From positions 62,001 to 126,000 of the forward strand of contig NW_004085883.1 of the NCBI RefSeq assembly GCF_000220395.1: 64,000 nt of DNA, read 5' to 3'. The notes beneath the pieces were generated by a model. The model made no database searches. It was not told the origin of the DNA and was given only the letters and a program-made list of their open reading frames with translations. This stretch comes from Ichthyophthirius multifiliis (taxonomy: Eukaryota > Ciliophora > Oligohymenophorea > Hymenostomatida). A program made the translations under genes and the position numbers. Shown piece after piece: positions 37,298 through 53,757 of the stretch. Position 1 is the stretch's first letter; each line of letters opens with the position of its first letter.

Positions 37298-37516
37298 ATT
37301 TACTTTTTTTATTTTTATTTTTTACTTAGAATTTTTTCTTATATTTTATATTTTATTATATTTACTACTAGAACTTAATTTTAATTCTTCGTTTGTAGAC
37401 TTTAAGAAAGGAATTGTTGTTTCTTAATAATTAAAATCTTAATATTTAAATAATTATGAATTTGTTAATATCTAATGATACGCCTTTTCTTAATGTTTTA
37501 GGCAATCTATTTTCAT
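35710..37516 (-). CDS. FZR1: FZR1/CDH1, WD40 activator of the anaphase-promoting complex
   Basis: APC/C co-activator that selects substrates in late mitosis and G1. It starts MKIDCLKHQEKAYHQ (37516). The C box appears as NDRFIPCR near residue 95, after a Lys-rich run. The seven-blade WD40 begins with LDAPSLQDDFYLNLVDWS, the phrase that separates CDH1/FZR1 from CDC20, and includes CIGTSQGETQIWDA, LASGSRDKSILLRDV, LLASGGNDNKLNVW and VTGAGDETLRFWNLFP. The protein ends DNMRDIR: a C-terminal Ile-Arg, the IR tail that docks on APC3. TGA is at 35712-35710. One intron near 37323-37218 holds a TA repeat; another interrupts blade 6-7 at about 36080-36170, where part of the blade boundary is uncertain. 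Tail-to-tail with NEDD1, 162 bases apart. Confidence 0.95.
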
Positions 37517-38784
37517 TATTAGTGTATGAATAATTTAATTAATTTTTTTGCTAGGAATATTAATTTAAAAGCATGAAAATTTTGTTCTTTATTATTAATG
37601 TTATTTTATTTTATTATTTGTTGTTAATATGGTGTTTTTTATAATTGATTGTGTATTTATTTTTAACAAAGTAGAACAAAATGATTTTATATTATTTATT
37701 TTAGTAATTATATAATTTTATTTTAAAATTATAATTTTTAATAAGAAGCAATTACTAACACAAATAAAATTTATTTAGCTTTTATATATATTTATTAATA
37801 TTTGTTTTTAATTCAATAAATTTAATATTAATAATAATAATTTGTGAATGTTTATTTTTTATTTCTTATAATTAATAATTAAAGAATAAAAATTACAATA
37901 TAGAAAATTTATAAATTATTATGAAAATAAAAAAATATGAATTAAATCAGTATACAATATATATTCTTTTCATTTTCTATAAAAAATATAAATAAGCATA
38001 TTCATTTATATAAATAAATAAATGTAAATATTAATTTTTATATATATAATCTAATAAACATTTAATTTTTACAAATATTTAAATTCTATTTAATTTATTT
38101 TTTTAAAATAATATGATAATATATTATATAAAATTTAATAATAAATTTACTTATTGTTTGCAATATTATATTAGAAAAAGAAACAATTTATAATTTTTTA
38201 TGTTTATTTATTAAAATAAAAATGAAATGATTCTTTGTTATTTTTTAATACAAATTATATTTTTAATTTTATAATAATTAATAAATAAATATTAATAAAA
38301 AAAAACTGAAAAAATGATAATAAAGAAAATATTTAAAAAAAAAAAAAACTAAAATACATTTAATTTTATTAAGAATAAATATGAATATATAATATATTAA
38401 AATTTTTTTTTTTACTAAATTTAATATATAGAAAGTTTTTTCTAAATTATCATTATTAAATAAAAAATAAAAAAAAAATTAAATTTTTATAATTATAGCA
38501 TTATGTAATTACAAATTCAAAATATTATAAACTTCTAAATTAATAATCAAAAAATCGTAATCATATTAATAAAATATATAAAAAAAATTAAAAAATAAAA
38601 TTAAACAAAATTAGTAATAACATTCTAATAAGAAAATAAAATAAATATATTAATTATAGAACATAATTAAAAATAAACATAATTTTGTAATTAAATATAT
38701 AAGTAAAAATATATAAAAATATATAAAAATATATAAAAATATAAAAAATATATAAAAATATATAAAAATATATATATATATATT

Positions 38785-38817
<33 letters not shown>

Positions 38818-39235
38818 ATTCAATTTTTAAAGTAAAAAGTTTTATATTTTTATTTTTTTTGAATAAAAAATTTTAAATACATATTTTTATCTTTTTATAA
38901 TTATTATAATATAAATATATATTTATAATTAAAAATTTATTTTATAATTACTTTATTTTTAGTTTTTTATACATATTTATATCTATATATTTATAATATT
39001 TATTTTATTTTTTATTATTATAACAAAATAAAATTCTAATTATTACTTATCTTTTATTTATATTATTTTATTTCCCTTAAGATAAGAAGTTATTTTATTA
39101 TAATTATGTTTTTATTCTGTTTTATTTTCTTTTTAAACATTATTTTTTATTTATAAATAAATTTTTTAATTTTTCTAAATAATTATAATTTAAATTTTAT
39201 TTTTGTAAATTAATTATTTAAACATTTTGTTTTAT
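37517..39235. other. Long AT-rich intergenic stretch
   Basis: About 1.7 kb of A/T runs. A tandem of an 11-base unit (AAAAATATATA-type, about 38706-38770) runs into TA repeats to about 38820. No open frame with protein-like composition, and no RNA motif seen. Confidence 0.55.
38706..38822. repeat. Degenerate AAAATATATA tandem repeat running into TA repeat
   Basis: Several copies of a roughly 10-base A/T unit followed by TATA blocks separated by TTTATA. Pure A/T, no GC base over more than 100 positions. Intergenic. Confidence 0.7.
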
Positions 39236-39777
39236 TCATTTATACTTTGCATATTTTTTTTATACTTTATTCTTTGTGCAGTTATGATTTTTTTAATATT
39301 TATTTTATACTTCTTTTTTATTTTTATTTTTTATATTTATAAATTAAATTATTAATTAAATTTTCTTTATTTATATTTCATAAAAATTATCATTTACATT
39401 ATTCATATATTTTTTAATAAAAATTGATTTTTTTTTTAAACAAAAATTACGCAATAAAAAATATTTTAATTATATAAAATAATTTAAAAATAATAATTAA
39501 TTTATAAATATATTTCTGAATTATTCATATAAATTACTTTACCTGTTTTAATTTATTATTATTAATTTTATAAATGGAGAATATTAATTTAATAATAAAT
39601 GGAAATATGTTTTATTTTATTTAATAATACTTGTTTTATTTAAAACACGTAAAATTTTTTGTGCATTTCTAATATTTATTTATCATAAAAGAAATTTATT
39701 TTAAAATAATTTCGCTGTTTTATCTTATTTTAAAGATTTAATTAAATTTCCTTATTTGATATGTATTTGATAAATTA

Positions 39778-39831
<54 letters not shown>

Positions 39832-42665
39832 ATTATTATTATTATTATTATTATTAACATTATTATTAATTAAATTTTCTGAGTTCGATAAATTATTTAT
39901 ATCTAATTATAAGTTAGAGTAAGTATTAAATTTTTATTTTTGATTTTAATTATTAAAAGGTTTGTTTTTATAAAGTTGCATAATTTATTAAGTAGTTTAT
40001 TATTTTAAAATATTTTAATCTTTTTTAACCTAATTATTTACTTGTGTATCTTTTACATTAAGGTTTTATTATTATGATTTTAAAACTCTTGAATTCAAAA
40101 CAATTTTACTTTGTAATTTTTCTTAAATTTTAGCTTTTTAGGCTTTCAAACTAAGTTTTATAATATTGTTATCATTTTAAGAATAAAACGATTTTTTTTA
40201 TATGTCAACTATATTTTAACATAATTATTATCTTAATGAGAATTTTTATTACTGTTTGACTGTAATAAAGTTATAACTAATACTTTATTTATAATTATTT
40301 TATTCTTATATTATTATATTTTCTTTTTTTTAAATATCAAACCTTTAAACATTATTATTGCATGTAAATGGACGTTTACAACATTAATTTTTTTGATTTA
40401 GATTTGCTAACTTATATTTAGTTATTTATTAATTTTAGCTTTATAAAATTTTTTCATGTTTTTCTTCAGTTTGTGTTTTTATAATTTTTTATATTTATGG
40501 AGTTATCAAATCTAATTAATATTTAACAAAGTTTGTATTAGTTTTATATATATTTCGGTTAGTTAATTAAGAATTTAATAATTTTGTTATATTAATACTT
40601 TTGGCTAAAAATTTTGGCTGGTTCCAAATGAATTATTTAAAGTATTTATTTTTACAAAACTGCTGCACGATCTATTTATTTTGTTTATACCTATATATTA
40701 TTTTTCTTAATTTAATGAGCTTTTATAAGTAAGACTTCTTTAATTTTTTTATTAATTTTTTTATTATAATTTATTTTCAATAATTAAGTTTTATTAAATT
40801 TTTTTTGTTCCAGTAAACTAATCATGTATTAATTATGCTGATTAAATAAAACTTTAGTAATTAGAAATATCATCCTTAAGTTGATAGATTTATATAGATA
40901 TATATATATATAGATATATATATATATATATATAGTTATATATATATTATATATTTATTTTTATTTATTTAAATTTATCCGTATATATAAAAATTATATT
41001 AACTATTTTAAATTTAATATTATTAAAATATTTTATAGTATAAAATTTACTACTATTATATATATATAATATGATTTTTAAATCTAAATATAATTACTTA
41101 ATTTTAAGGATATATTCTTATAAAACCGTTTTGATTTTATTTTTCATGTTTATCTATTTTTTTTTAAATTTTAATTTTCTTTTCTTCTTCATTTTTTTTT
41201 TTATGTTTTTATTATTATTATTTATTATCTTAATACCTTTTATTGAAAAATAAAGTTATATTTATATATTATTTAAAAATAAATACTATTATTTATCTTA
41301 ATATTTAGCATTGACTAATATTAATGTATCTAATATTAAAGAATGTTTTATATTATAATCTAAAGGAGTATCAGTTGTAAAACTTGGCGTATGATTAACC
41401 TCAATTAAATATGCTTTTAAATGTTCATCAAGCATAATATCAAAGCTTTAAAAAAATATTAATTAAAATAATTATTTTTGTTATTTATTAAAACCCGAAT
41501 ATTTCAAAGCACATACAATTATTTTATTCTTTAAGTTAACTACTTTTATATAAATGGCTTAAATAAGGTTATACACTGCACATAGTTTTATTAATAATTT
41601 ATTTAATTTAAATGAGAACTTTATTTATATCCTCTCCTATTTCACTCAAATATTTTAAAATAGAAGAAAAGCTTCTTTTATGTCCAAAATCATCTTTCAA
41701 AACTTCCTTATTGAATATAAATTCTGGATTTAATTTATTAATAGCATAATTAGTTAAATGCATCCACATATTTTTTATGTTTTTTTTTTAAGGTTTTTAA
41801 TATTTTACAGTTGCAAATCTTGCAAAACCTTCTCTATATAAAAATATTTTCAATGGACAGACACTTTTTACAAGTGCATATACTCTAAAATCAAATTTTA
41901 AACCATCAATTAAATATGGATTTTATATATATTATTATGCTACTACATGTTATTCTTATCCTTTTTTTTTTTTTTTTTTTTTTTTTGAAATAAATATTTT
42001 TTATTTTATTTTTTTAGTTTTATTTTTCAACTTATTTTTTATATGCTTTAAATTAAATATATTCCTTTTCCTTAACAATTTGCTTCTGGTTTCACTATTA
42101 TAACAGGCTTTTTAGTTTTATTTTTTTCCATATAAATTCTTAGTTCTTCATATTAAAACGGTAAAAGCCATGTTTTAGGGAAAAAATCATATTCTAAAGG
42201 AAATATTTTATTCATTTTTTATAAATGTTTTCCTAAATAATTTTTCTTGCCTAAATTATATGATCCTGGGAAATGATTAATTTTTTAAAAAGGAAGCATT
42301 TTTCTTAATTTATCATCGTTTATGTAGTAATCATACCAAATTATATTCCAATCTTAAATATTTTTGTTTAAAGAAATATTCCATTAAAATTTGTTTTTAC
42401 AAACTTCTTATATTATATTATATTTTGTATCTTTTTTTTTTTAATTATTAAGATTTTTTTATTTTTATAATTTTTTAGAGATTTTTAATATTAAATAAAC
42501 TTGATAAATCTATTGTTATTTTTTTATTTATTTTTATTTTTCTATTTAAATTTATTAGTGTGCTTAATGACATAATTTAATTTAAGCTTTATGTAGGTTT
42601 TTATTCGCTTATTTATTTAAAAGATTTTATTTAAAATATATTATAATTTAATTATTCTGACCCAT
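39236..42665 (-). CDS. Tubulin tyrosine ligase-like glutamylase with long Q/N-rich tail
   Basis: TTLL-family enzyme that adds glutamates to tubulin tails, mainly in cilia. It starts MGQNNQIIIYF (42665), a possible N-myristoylation site. The ATP-grasp core follows the TTLL6/13 type: [121 protein letters not shown] and [20 protein letters not shown], then [16 protein letters not shown] at about 41.1 kb. After a 230-base TA-rich intron (about 41114-40885) the frame continues as a Gln/Asn-rich tail with helices ([19 protein letters not shown]) and a poly-Asn run at 39778-39857. One A-run frame slip is needed near 40.51 kb. The last exon and TGA at 39238-39236 (after an intron starting at about 39541) are my best choice but uncertain; the enzyme identity is not. 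Confidence 0.85.
39778..39857 (-). repeat. (ATT)n microsatellite encoding poly-Asn
   Basis: About 26 near-perfect ATT units, read on the minus strand as AAT codons in the tail of the TTLL gene, broken by two ATT (Ile) codons. A length-variable homopolymer tract. Confidence 0.85.
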
Positions 42666-43263
42666 TTTATTCTTAGTCTTTTTCTTAAGAATTATCAGAT
42701 AATGAACAATATGAAAGACTTACTTTTAAATTATATAAATAATTATAAATATATTTATATTTATAAATATATATATAATTATTTATATATATTTTTTATA
42801 TATTTAAATAATAGTTTTTTGAATATTTTTTGTTACTTTGTTATTTTTATTTCATTAATAGTAATTTATTAAATATATATATATATAAATATATATAATT
42901 AATATTTATATTAATTTAATAAATATATAAAAAAAACATTAATTTATTAATATAATTTTTTATTTAAAAATTAATTAAAGATTAAATTTTTTATAGTTTG
43001 ATTATTTTTTTAATAATAAATATTTAAATTTTAATTTTTTTTTTAATTATAATAATATTTATATATTTTTAAACTAATTTGTAATTTTTAAATTATTTTA
43101 ATTTTCATATATATTATTAAAATTTATAAAATAAAACTTTATATATTAAATTCATTTAACAAAAAATAAAATAAAGATTTTAGAAAACTAAATAATATAT
43201 AAAAAAATAAACAATATTAAAAAAAAATTAGATTTAAAAATAATTTCTTTTATCAAGCAATAT
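42666..43263. other. Intergenic, AT-rich
   Basis: Region upstream of TTLL and downstream of the SR/C2H2 gene; TA-rich blocks at 42740-42800 and 42870-42900. No feature seen. Confidence 0.6.
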
Positions 43264-43857
43264 TCATTTTTTAATTTATTAATATTATTATTATTATTAT
43301 TATTATAAATTTTACTATTTTTTATGTTATTCTAAATGTTAAATTAATTAACTTGATAAATGAAATCCCATTTAACAATTATTAAATGCACAAATAAATT
43401 TAAATTATTATTATTTCTCATTTAATATTTATTTTATATTCTTATTTAAATAACCTGATAAATTTTATGCTTTTAATCCTGTATTATCTATTTTTTATAA
43501 CTTTACATTAGCATTCGTTATTTCTTATTAATCCATTCTTGCATTTACCTTTACTTAATCTTTTAATATGTTTTATAACATTTAAGGATTCACGTTAAAT
43601 TTTGGGCGTTATATTTATTATTAATGTGATTCCGAATCGGATTTTGAAGAAGAGGAGGATGAATATACCCTTTTTGTTTTTTTTGATTTTCTTTTGTATT
43701 TATTATGATGCTTATTATTTGAAGAATTATTACTTGAACTTCTACTTGAAGAACGACTATAGATAATACTTTTTTTTTCTGATTTAATTTTTTTATATGA
43801 TTTTTTCTTATTTTATGATTTATGTTCTATTGATCTGGAACGACTTTTTGGTCTCAT
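43264..43857 (-). CDS. SR-rich basic protein with C-terminal C2H2 zinc finger
   Basis: Single exon, 197 residues, ATG 43857, TGA 43266-43264. Residues 1-75 are Arg/Ser/Lys-rich: MRPKSRSRSIEHKSQNKKKS, then YSRSSSRSSSNNSS and VYSSSSSSKSDSESH, typical of nuclear RNA-processing proteins. The middle has FNVNPQMLQNILKDQV and TNANVKLQKID. Near the end, CAFNNCQMGFHLSSQLIQH followed by LEQH has C-x4-C-x12-H-x3-H spacing, a C2H2 finger with unusual four-residue Cys spacing as in some RNA-associated fingers; a poly-Gln end follows. I do not recognise a named orthologue. The zinc-finger reading rests on spacing plus the Phe and Leu at the usual core positions. Confidence 0.75.
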
Positions 43858-44246
43858 TATATTTTTTTTTTAAAAAAAAAATATATATTAATATTTTTTT
43901 ATAATTAAAATAAATATTTTAGTTAGTTTTTTTTATTAAATATCTGTAAATAAATATATATTTTTTATTATTGAAATATTTGTAAATATTTTTTTTTTTT
44001 AAATAATTATATTAATATATTATTTTTTTAAAATTTATAGTTTTTTTATAAGAGATTATTCTATAACTTCATAAAATAAATTAATTGATAATTTATATAT
44101 GATTAAAAGTATTTTTATTAAAGATTCAAATTATAATCGAAAAAAAATATATTTTTTTAAATATATATACTTAAATTACAAATTATTATTAATTTCAACT
44201 TTAAAAAAATTATTTTATTTTTGTTAATTCTTTTACATTTTTTATT
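43858..44246. other. Intergenic, AT-rich
   Basis: Separates the SR/C2H2 gene start from the INO80 3' end (both minus strand). No feature seen. Confidence 0.6.
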
Positions 44247-49350
<5,104 letters not shown>

Positions 49351-49496
49351 TTTAACTTATTTGTTTTTGAAAAGAGGAAACTTCAATTTAATGATTGTTA
49401 ATCATGTTTTTTTAATAATGAAAGATTTTTTATTTATTTATTTATGTATTATTTTTAAAAAAATTATTTTTTTTTTTTATTTTTTTTTTCCTTCTT

Positions 49497-49531
<35 letters not shown>

Positions 49532-50641
49532 TATTTATTTATTTTATAAAATATTTATTATTAATATATTAAATTTTATATATTTTGATTTCTTTTTTCA
49601 TATTTATTATTTTATTTTTTTATTTGTATTTTCGCTAATTTATATATTTTTTTATTTTTTTATTAAAATAAAATATAAAACAATCATACATCCAATTCAC
49701 AAATAAAATTTAAAAGTATCTTTTATATTTTTTAAAAATAAATAATAATATAAATAATTTATTAAAATGAAAAGTAATAACTATTTAATTATGTTAATGC
49801 AAAATCGATTTTTTATTTTTATTAAATACTCTTTAATCATATTATATTTTAATTATAATAAACCTTAAATTAAAATTTTAATAATTTTCCCGCATATAGT
49901 GTTATTTTTTAATAATATTATAAAATTATAATTTTAAATATTATTAAGAAGTATAAACAATAATCAAATATATTTACATAAATTTTTCAATTTTTGAATT
50001 ATTAAAATTTAAAAAAAGATAAAATGATTTATAATTTTTTATTTAAATTAATATATATTCATTATATAAAAAGTTAAAAATTATTAATTATAATTATAAT
50101 AAAACATGTTAAAAATTATAAATAAATATAATGTTTTATACCTTATAGTTTATATTTATTTATATATAGTACATAATACAATGAAATAAAGTAAAATAAA
50201 ATAAAATAATAGATAGTTTTTATAATTATATTTTTTAGAAATTAAATAAATTATATATTATTTTTATATATTTTTTAAAAAAATATTTTATTTTCTTTTA
50301 TATTATTAATAATGAAATAAAAAATTTATAAAATACTAAAGCAAAAAATATTAAATTAATATATAAAAGAAAATAAATTCTAAATATTAAAAATAAAAAA
50401 GGCAATGAGTTAATAAAAAAAAATAATCACTTTTTTAATATAATTTATAATTTATTTTTTTAATATAAATAATATAATATTGTTGTTTATAAAATTTAAT
50501 ATCTTTAAACAATATAAAAAATATAAAAATATAAAAAAAGTATGAAAATCATACATAAATATTAAAAAGAGAACTAAAAGAATATAAAAATATTTAAAAA
50601 TTAATAAATAATTATTTAATTAATTGAATTAAAAAAAAAAA
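49351..50641. other. AT-rich intergenic stretch with a 31-base A-run
   Basis: About 1.3 kb between the INO80 start and the Hikeshi 3' end. A run of 31 A sits at 49498-49528; the rest is A/T noise with no protein-like frame or RNA motif. Confidence 0.6.
49498..49528 (+). repeat. Poly-A homopolymer, 31 bases
   Basis: Unbroken A-run preceded by CTTCTTC. No poly-A-signal-bearing coding remnant upstream, so it is not obviously a retroposed mRNA end; more likely slippage DNA. Confidence 0.9.
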
Positions 50642-51214
50642 TCAATCATTTCTTGTATGATAAATAAAATTAGGATCTAATTTATATTTTTATTCAAATT
50701 TTAAATACCATTTATCTAAAAAGTCTTTAGGAATTACCAAATAATTACCTTATTCTTAAATATTTAAATACTTCTATAAGTTATTATAACTACTCATATA
50801 ATTATATAAATTTTATGCAACTAACTTCGCATATTATTTCTATGCATCAATTTAATCTGATAATAAAACCATATCCCTCAATTAATCTAAGGACTCAATT
50901 TTTACTACTAGTTTTAAAGAAGATTATTCATTTACATCTGGCTTTATTGGAAAACCAGTTCTGAATATATCACTTGGCTTTTAATTTGCAATTGCACCAA
51001 TAAATTAAAGGCTCTCATATGGAGGTACTGAATAATATAATGAAGCTCCATATTCATCTTAAATAGGTACGTTTAAAAAAAATGAGAGATTTGGGATAGA
51101 TGATGGATTTTAAATATCTACACAATACATACCATTTATAAATTCAAAATTCATTATTGGAATTTATCCAGGAATCATTATCCCAAAAGGCGGTAATTAA
51201 TATTATTATTACAT
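50642..51214 (-). CDS. HIKESHI: Hikeshi/OPI10, Hsp70 nuclear import carrier
   Basis: Single exon, 190 residues (human about 197), ATG 51214, TGA 50644-50642. Hikeshi carries Hsp70 into the nucleus during heat stress by binding FG nucleoporins. Family marks: PPFGIMIPGQIP at residue 8, MYCVDIQNPSSIPNLSFFL, GASLYYSVPPYESLQFIGA, the FG-binding/hinge phrase IANQKPSDIFRTGFP, then LYNYMSSYN and the C-terminal VIPKDFLDKWYLKFEQKY. Start chosen because it is the only ATG upstream of the conserved block and gives full length. Confidence 0.95.
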
Positions 51215-52107
51215 TTTTTATATATTAAAAATTTAATATTAATTATTTAATAAAAATAATAAAAGAATTTTTTTTTTATAATTTTCTAAATTAATAATAG
51301 TAAATAAATTAATTTTATTATTAGTTGGTTATTTGGAAATATTCTTTTTTTCGATTTATATGTTTTTTTATTATTAAGAAAAAATATTATAATTTTAGAA
51401 ATAATTATATATATAAAGAGAAACAATATATTGATAATTTTAATAAAAATCTTATATAAATAAAAATATATTATATTAAAATTAAAATTTTTATGTAATT
51501 TAAATATGTTATAAATAAATTTTTTATAATATGTATTATTAAAAATTAAATGAATATAAATAATATATATATAAATATTTAAATATAATTTTTATAATAT
51601 TAATTTATTTATATTAATTTTTATATTTTTTTATAAAGATATAAAAAATATTTTCAAAATTTCTTAATAAGATATTAGATTCTTAAATTTTATCTGTATT
51701 AATTTATATATAATATAATAATAATAATAATAATAATAATAAAATAATTTTTAAATATATAATTATAGATTATTAAATATTATTATATTTTAGATAAATA
51801 TTAATTAATTAAATTGTAAATTTATAACATTTTTTAAAATATAGATTTTTTAATTTAATTTTTATAATTTGATAGACTTAAGAAGATATATTATTATCGA
51901 TATAAAATTTTACTATAAAATAAAAGTATATATGAAAAATTTAAAATTAATTAATTTATATATATAAAATAATTAAAATATATTATAAATTTTTAGCTGT
52001 TTTCTTTTGAATTTATAAAATTTAAAATAAAAAAAAATTTAAATTATAATATTTAATGTAAAATAAAAAGTTTTGAAATTGTAAATTTAAAAAAAAGATG
52101 TATATAT

Positions 52108-52170
<63 letters not shown>

Positions 52171-52203
52171 GTTTGTATATATTTTAATTATAAAAGTATA
52201 TAT
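51215..52203. other. AT-rich intergenic stretch
   Basis: About 1 kb of A/T sequence with an (AAT)n patch at 51718-51742 and a TA repeat at about 52111-52161. No gene or RNA seen. Confidence 0.6.
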
Positions 52204-53334
52204 TCAATATTTTAATCTGTCTACTTTTTCTATATTTCTTGCTTAATTTTTTCTATTTCTTTCTATATTTTCACTTATAGCATTTAATTAATTTTTATCA
52301 TCAAAAAATTATTTTTTGACTTCTGATAGAAACTTTGGATTTTACTATTTATTATGTATTTCTTTTATATCTTCTTTTTTTTTATAATCATCCTTGAATT
52401 CCTTTTCCCTTATATTTCTTACATTTTTAGCATTATTTTACATTTCTTTTATCATTTATTCTCTTTCCTCTTTAGTCATATTAATTTTTTCCTCTGGTTT
52501 TAAATTATTTCGATATTTTCTTTTCATAAGTCCAAAATCAGCCCTTAAATTTCCTTTTTCATCTTTACTCAATATTGGACCTAGTTTTTTTGTTAAATAT
52601 TCTTCGTAGAGTTTATTTTTTTAATCCTAAGATCTTGAACGTGAACGAGAAGAAGAAGAAGTATTTTTTTCTATTTTTTTTATGTTTTTAATTTTTAAGT
52701 GGAGATTAAGAACGAGAAGAGGATTTTTTTATTTTTTTTTATTTTTTTTTATCTTTGGAATTTTTGGATTTACTTTTTTTTTTATGTTTTTTTTTATTCT
52801 TTTTAGAATCATCTTTTTAATAATGTTTTTTTATTTTTTTTCTATTTAATCATAAATTTATTTCATATCTAGTGGATTATTTAATATTTTTTCCCTCATT
52901 TTTTATTCTTCTTACATAATTCTAAATAAAGGATCCTCATGTAATAAAGTAAAATTTTCACAGGCTTTATTTGTAGTATCTTCTGTTACTATAGGTTAAT
53001 ATTTTTAACTGCCATCATTTTTTTACTATTAAATATTATTTAAATCTACTTTTTTACCCAATAGATACTGTTCGTTTGTTTATTCATTTTATTATTATAA
53101 TGAAGGATTTATATATATAAAATCTTACTTATCTAATGCACTTTTAGGTATTAACCCGGCTTCGACTTACAATTATTTTAATTCATAAGCTGTTTTTTCT
53201 TCGTGTCGTTTTTTTGTGTATTCTTCTTGTTTTTTTAATTTCTCGATGTATTTTTATTCTTTTTCCCAAACTTTAGCTATGTTCTTTATTGAACCTGTAT
53301 GCCAGTTTTTCTTACTTAAGTAATCAAGACCCAT
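52204..53334 (-). CDS. CWC25: CWC25-like spliceosome factor
   Basis: Splicing factor that joins the spliceosome for the first catalytic step. 376 codons in one exon, ATG 53334, TGA 52206-52204. The N-terminus is diagnostic: MGLDYLSKKNWHTGSIKNIA, then KVWEKEQKYIEKLKKQEEY (the CIR/BCNT-type WHP motif of Cwc25) and later QYLLGKKVDLNN. A Lys/Ser-rich segment and a short RS stretch (SSSSRSRSRS) follow, then KKLGPILSKDEKGNLRADFG and LMKRKYRNNLKPEEKINMTK at the C-terminus. In the Lys-rich segment (about 52.82-52.68 kb) another frame gives a more natural KDDSKKNKKKHKKKSKSKNS reading, so two compensating A-run errors may be present; the outer frame is unaffected. Confidence 0.9.
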
Positions 53335-53510
53335 TTTTTTTTATTATTATAATTATTTAAAATATAATATTGTAATAATTATAATATAATTAAATGCTTT
53401 TTTAATATAAAATTTTATATAAAATTTTTATGTTTCTATCAATTATTTTTTCTTTATTAGAGTTTTTTTTTTAAGGTTGTATTTATTTTATTTTATTTTA
53501 ATTTGATTTA

Positions 53511-53554
<44 letters not shown>

Positions 53555-53757
53555 TATATATTTATTTTTTTATTTAAAAAAAATTAAATTTATATTTCAT
53601 TAATACAAAAAATTTTATTTAATTTCTTAAAACTCATTAATCATTTAAAAATTAATTTTTTTTTTTATTGATAAGTTATTAACTACTTTTTTTTGAAAAT
53701 AAATAAATTATAACTTTTTCGAATAATTCAATATATATTTTAGGTTAAATATAATAA
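53335..53757. other. Intergenic between divergent genes, TA repeat
   Basis: AT-rich region between CWC25 (-) and the FCP1-like phosphatase (+), with a TA repeat at about 53515-53561. No other feature. Confidence 0.6.

Noticed and set aside
39778-39857. (ATT)n array as a CRISPR or satellite array
   Set aside because: It is a three-base microsatellite read as Asn codons inside the TTLL tail; there are no spacers.
49498-49528. Poly-A run as the tail of a retroposed gene
   Set aside because: No coding remnant or target-site duplication next to it; A and T homopolymers are common throughout.
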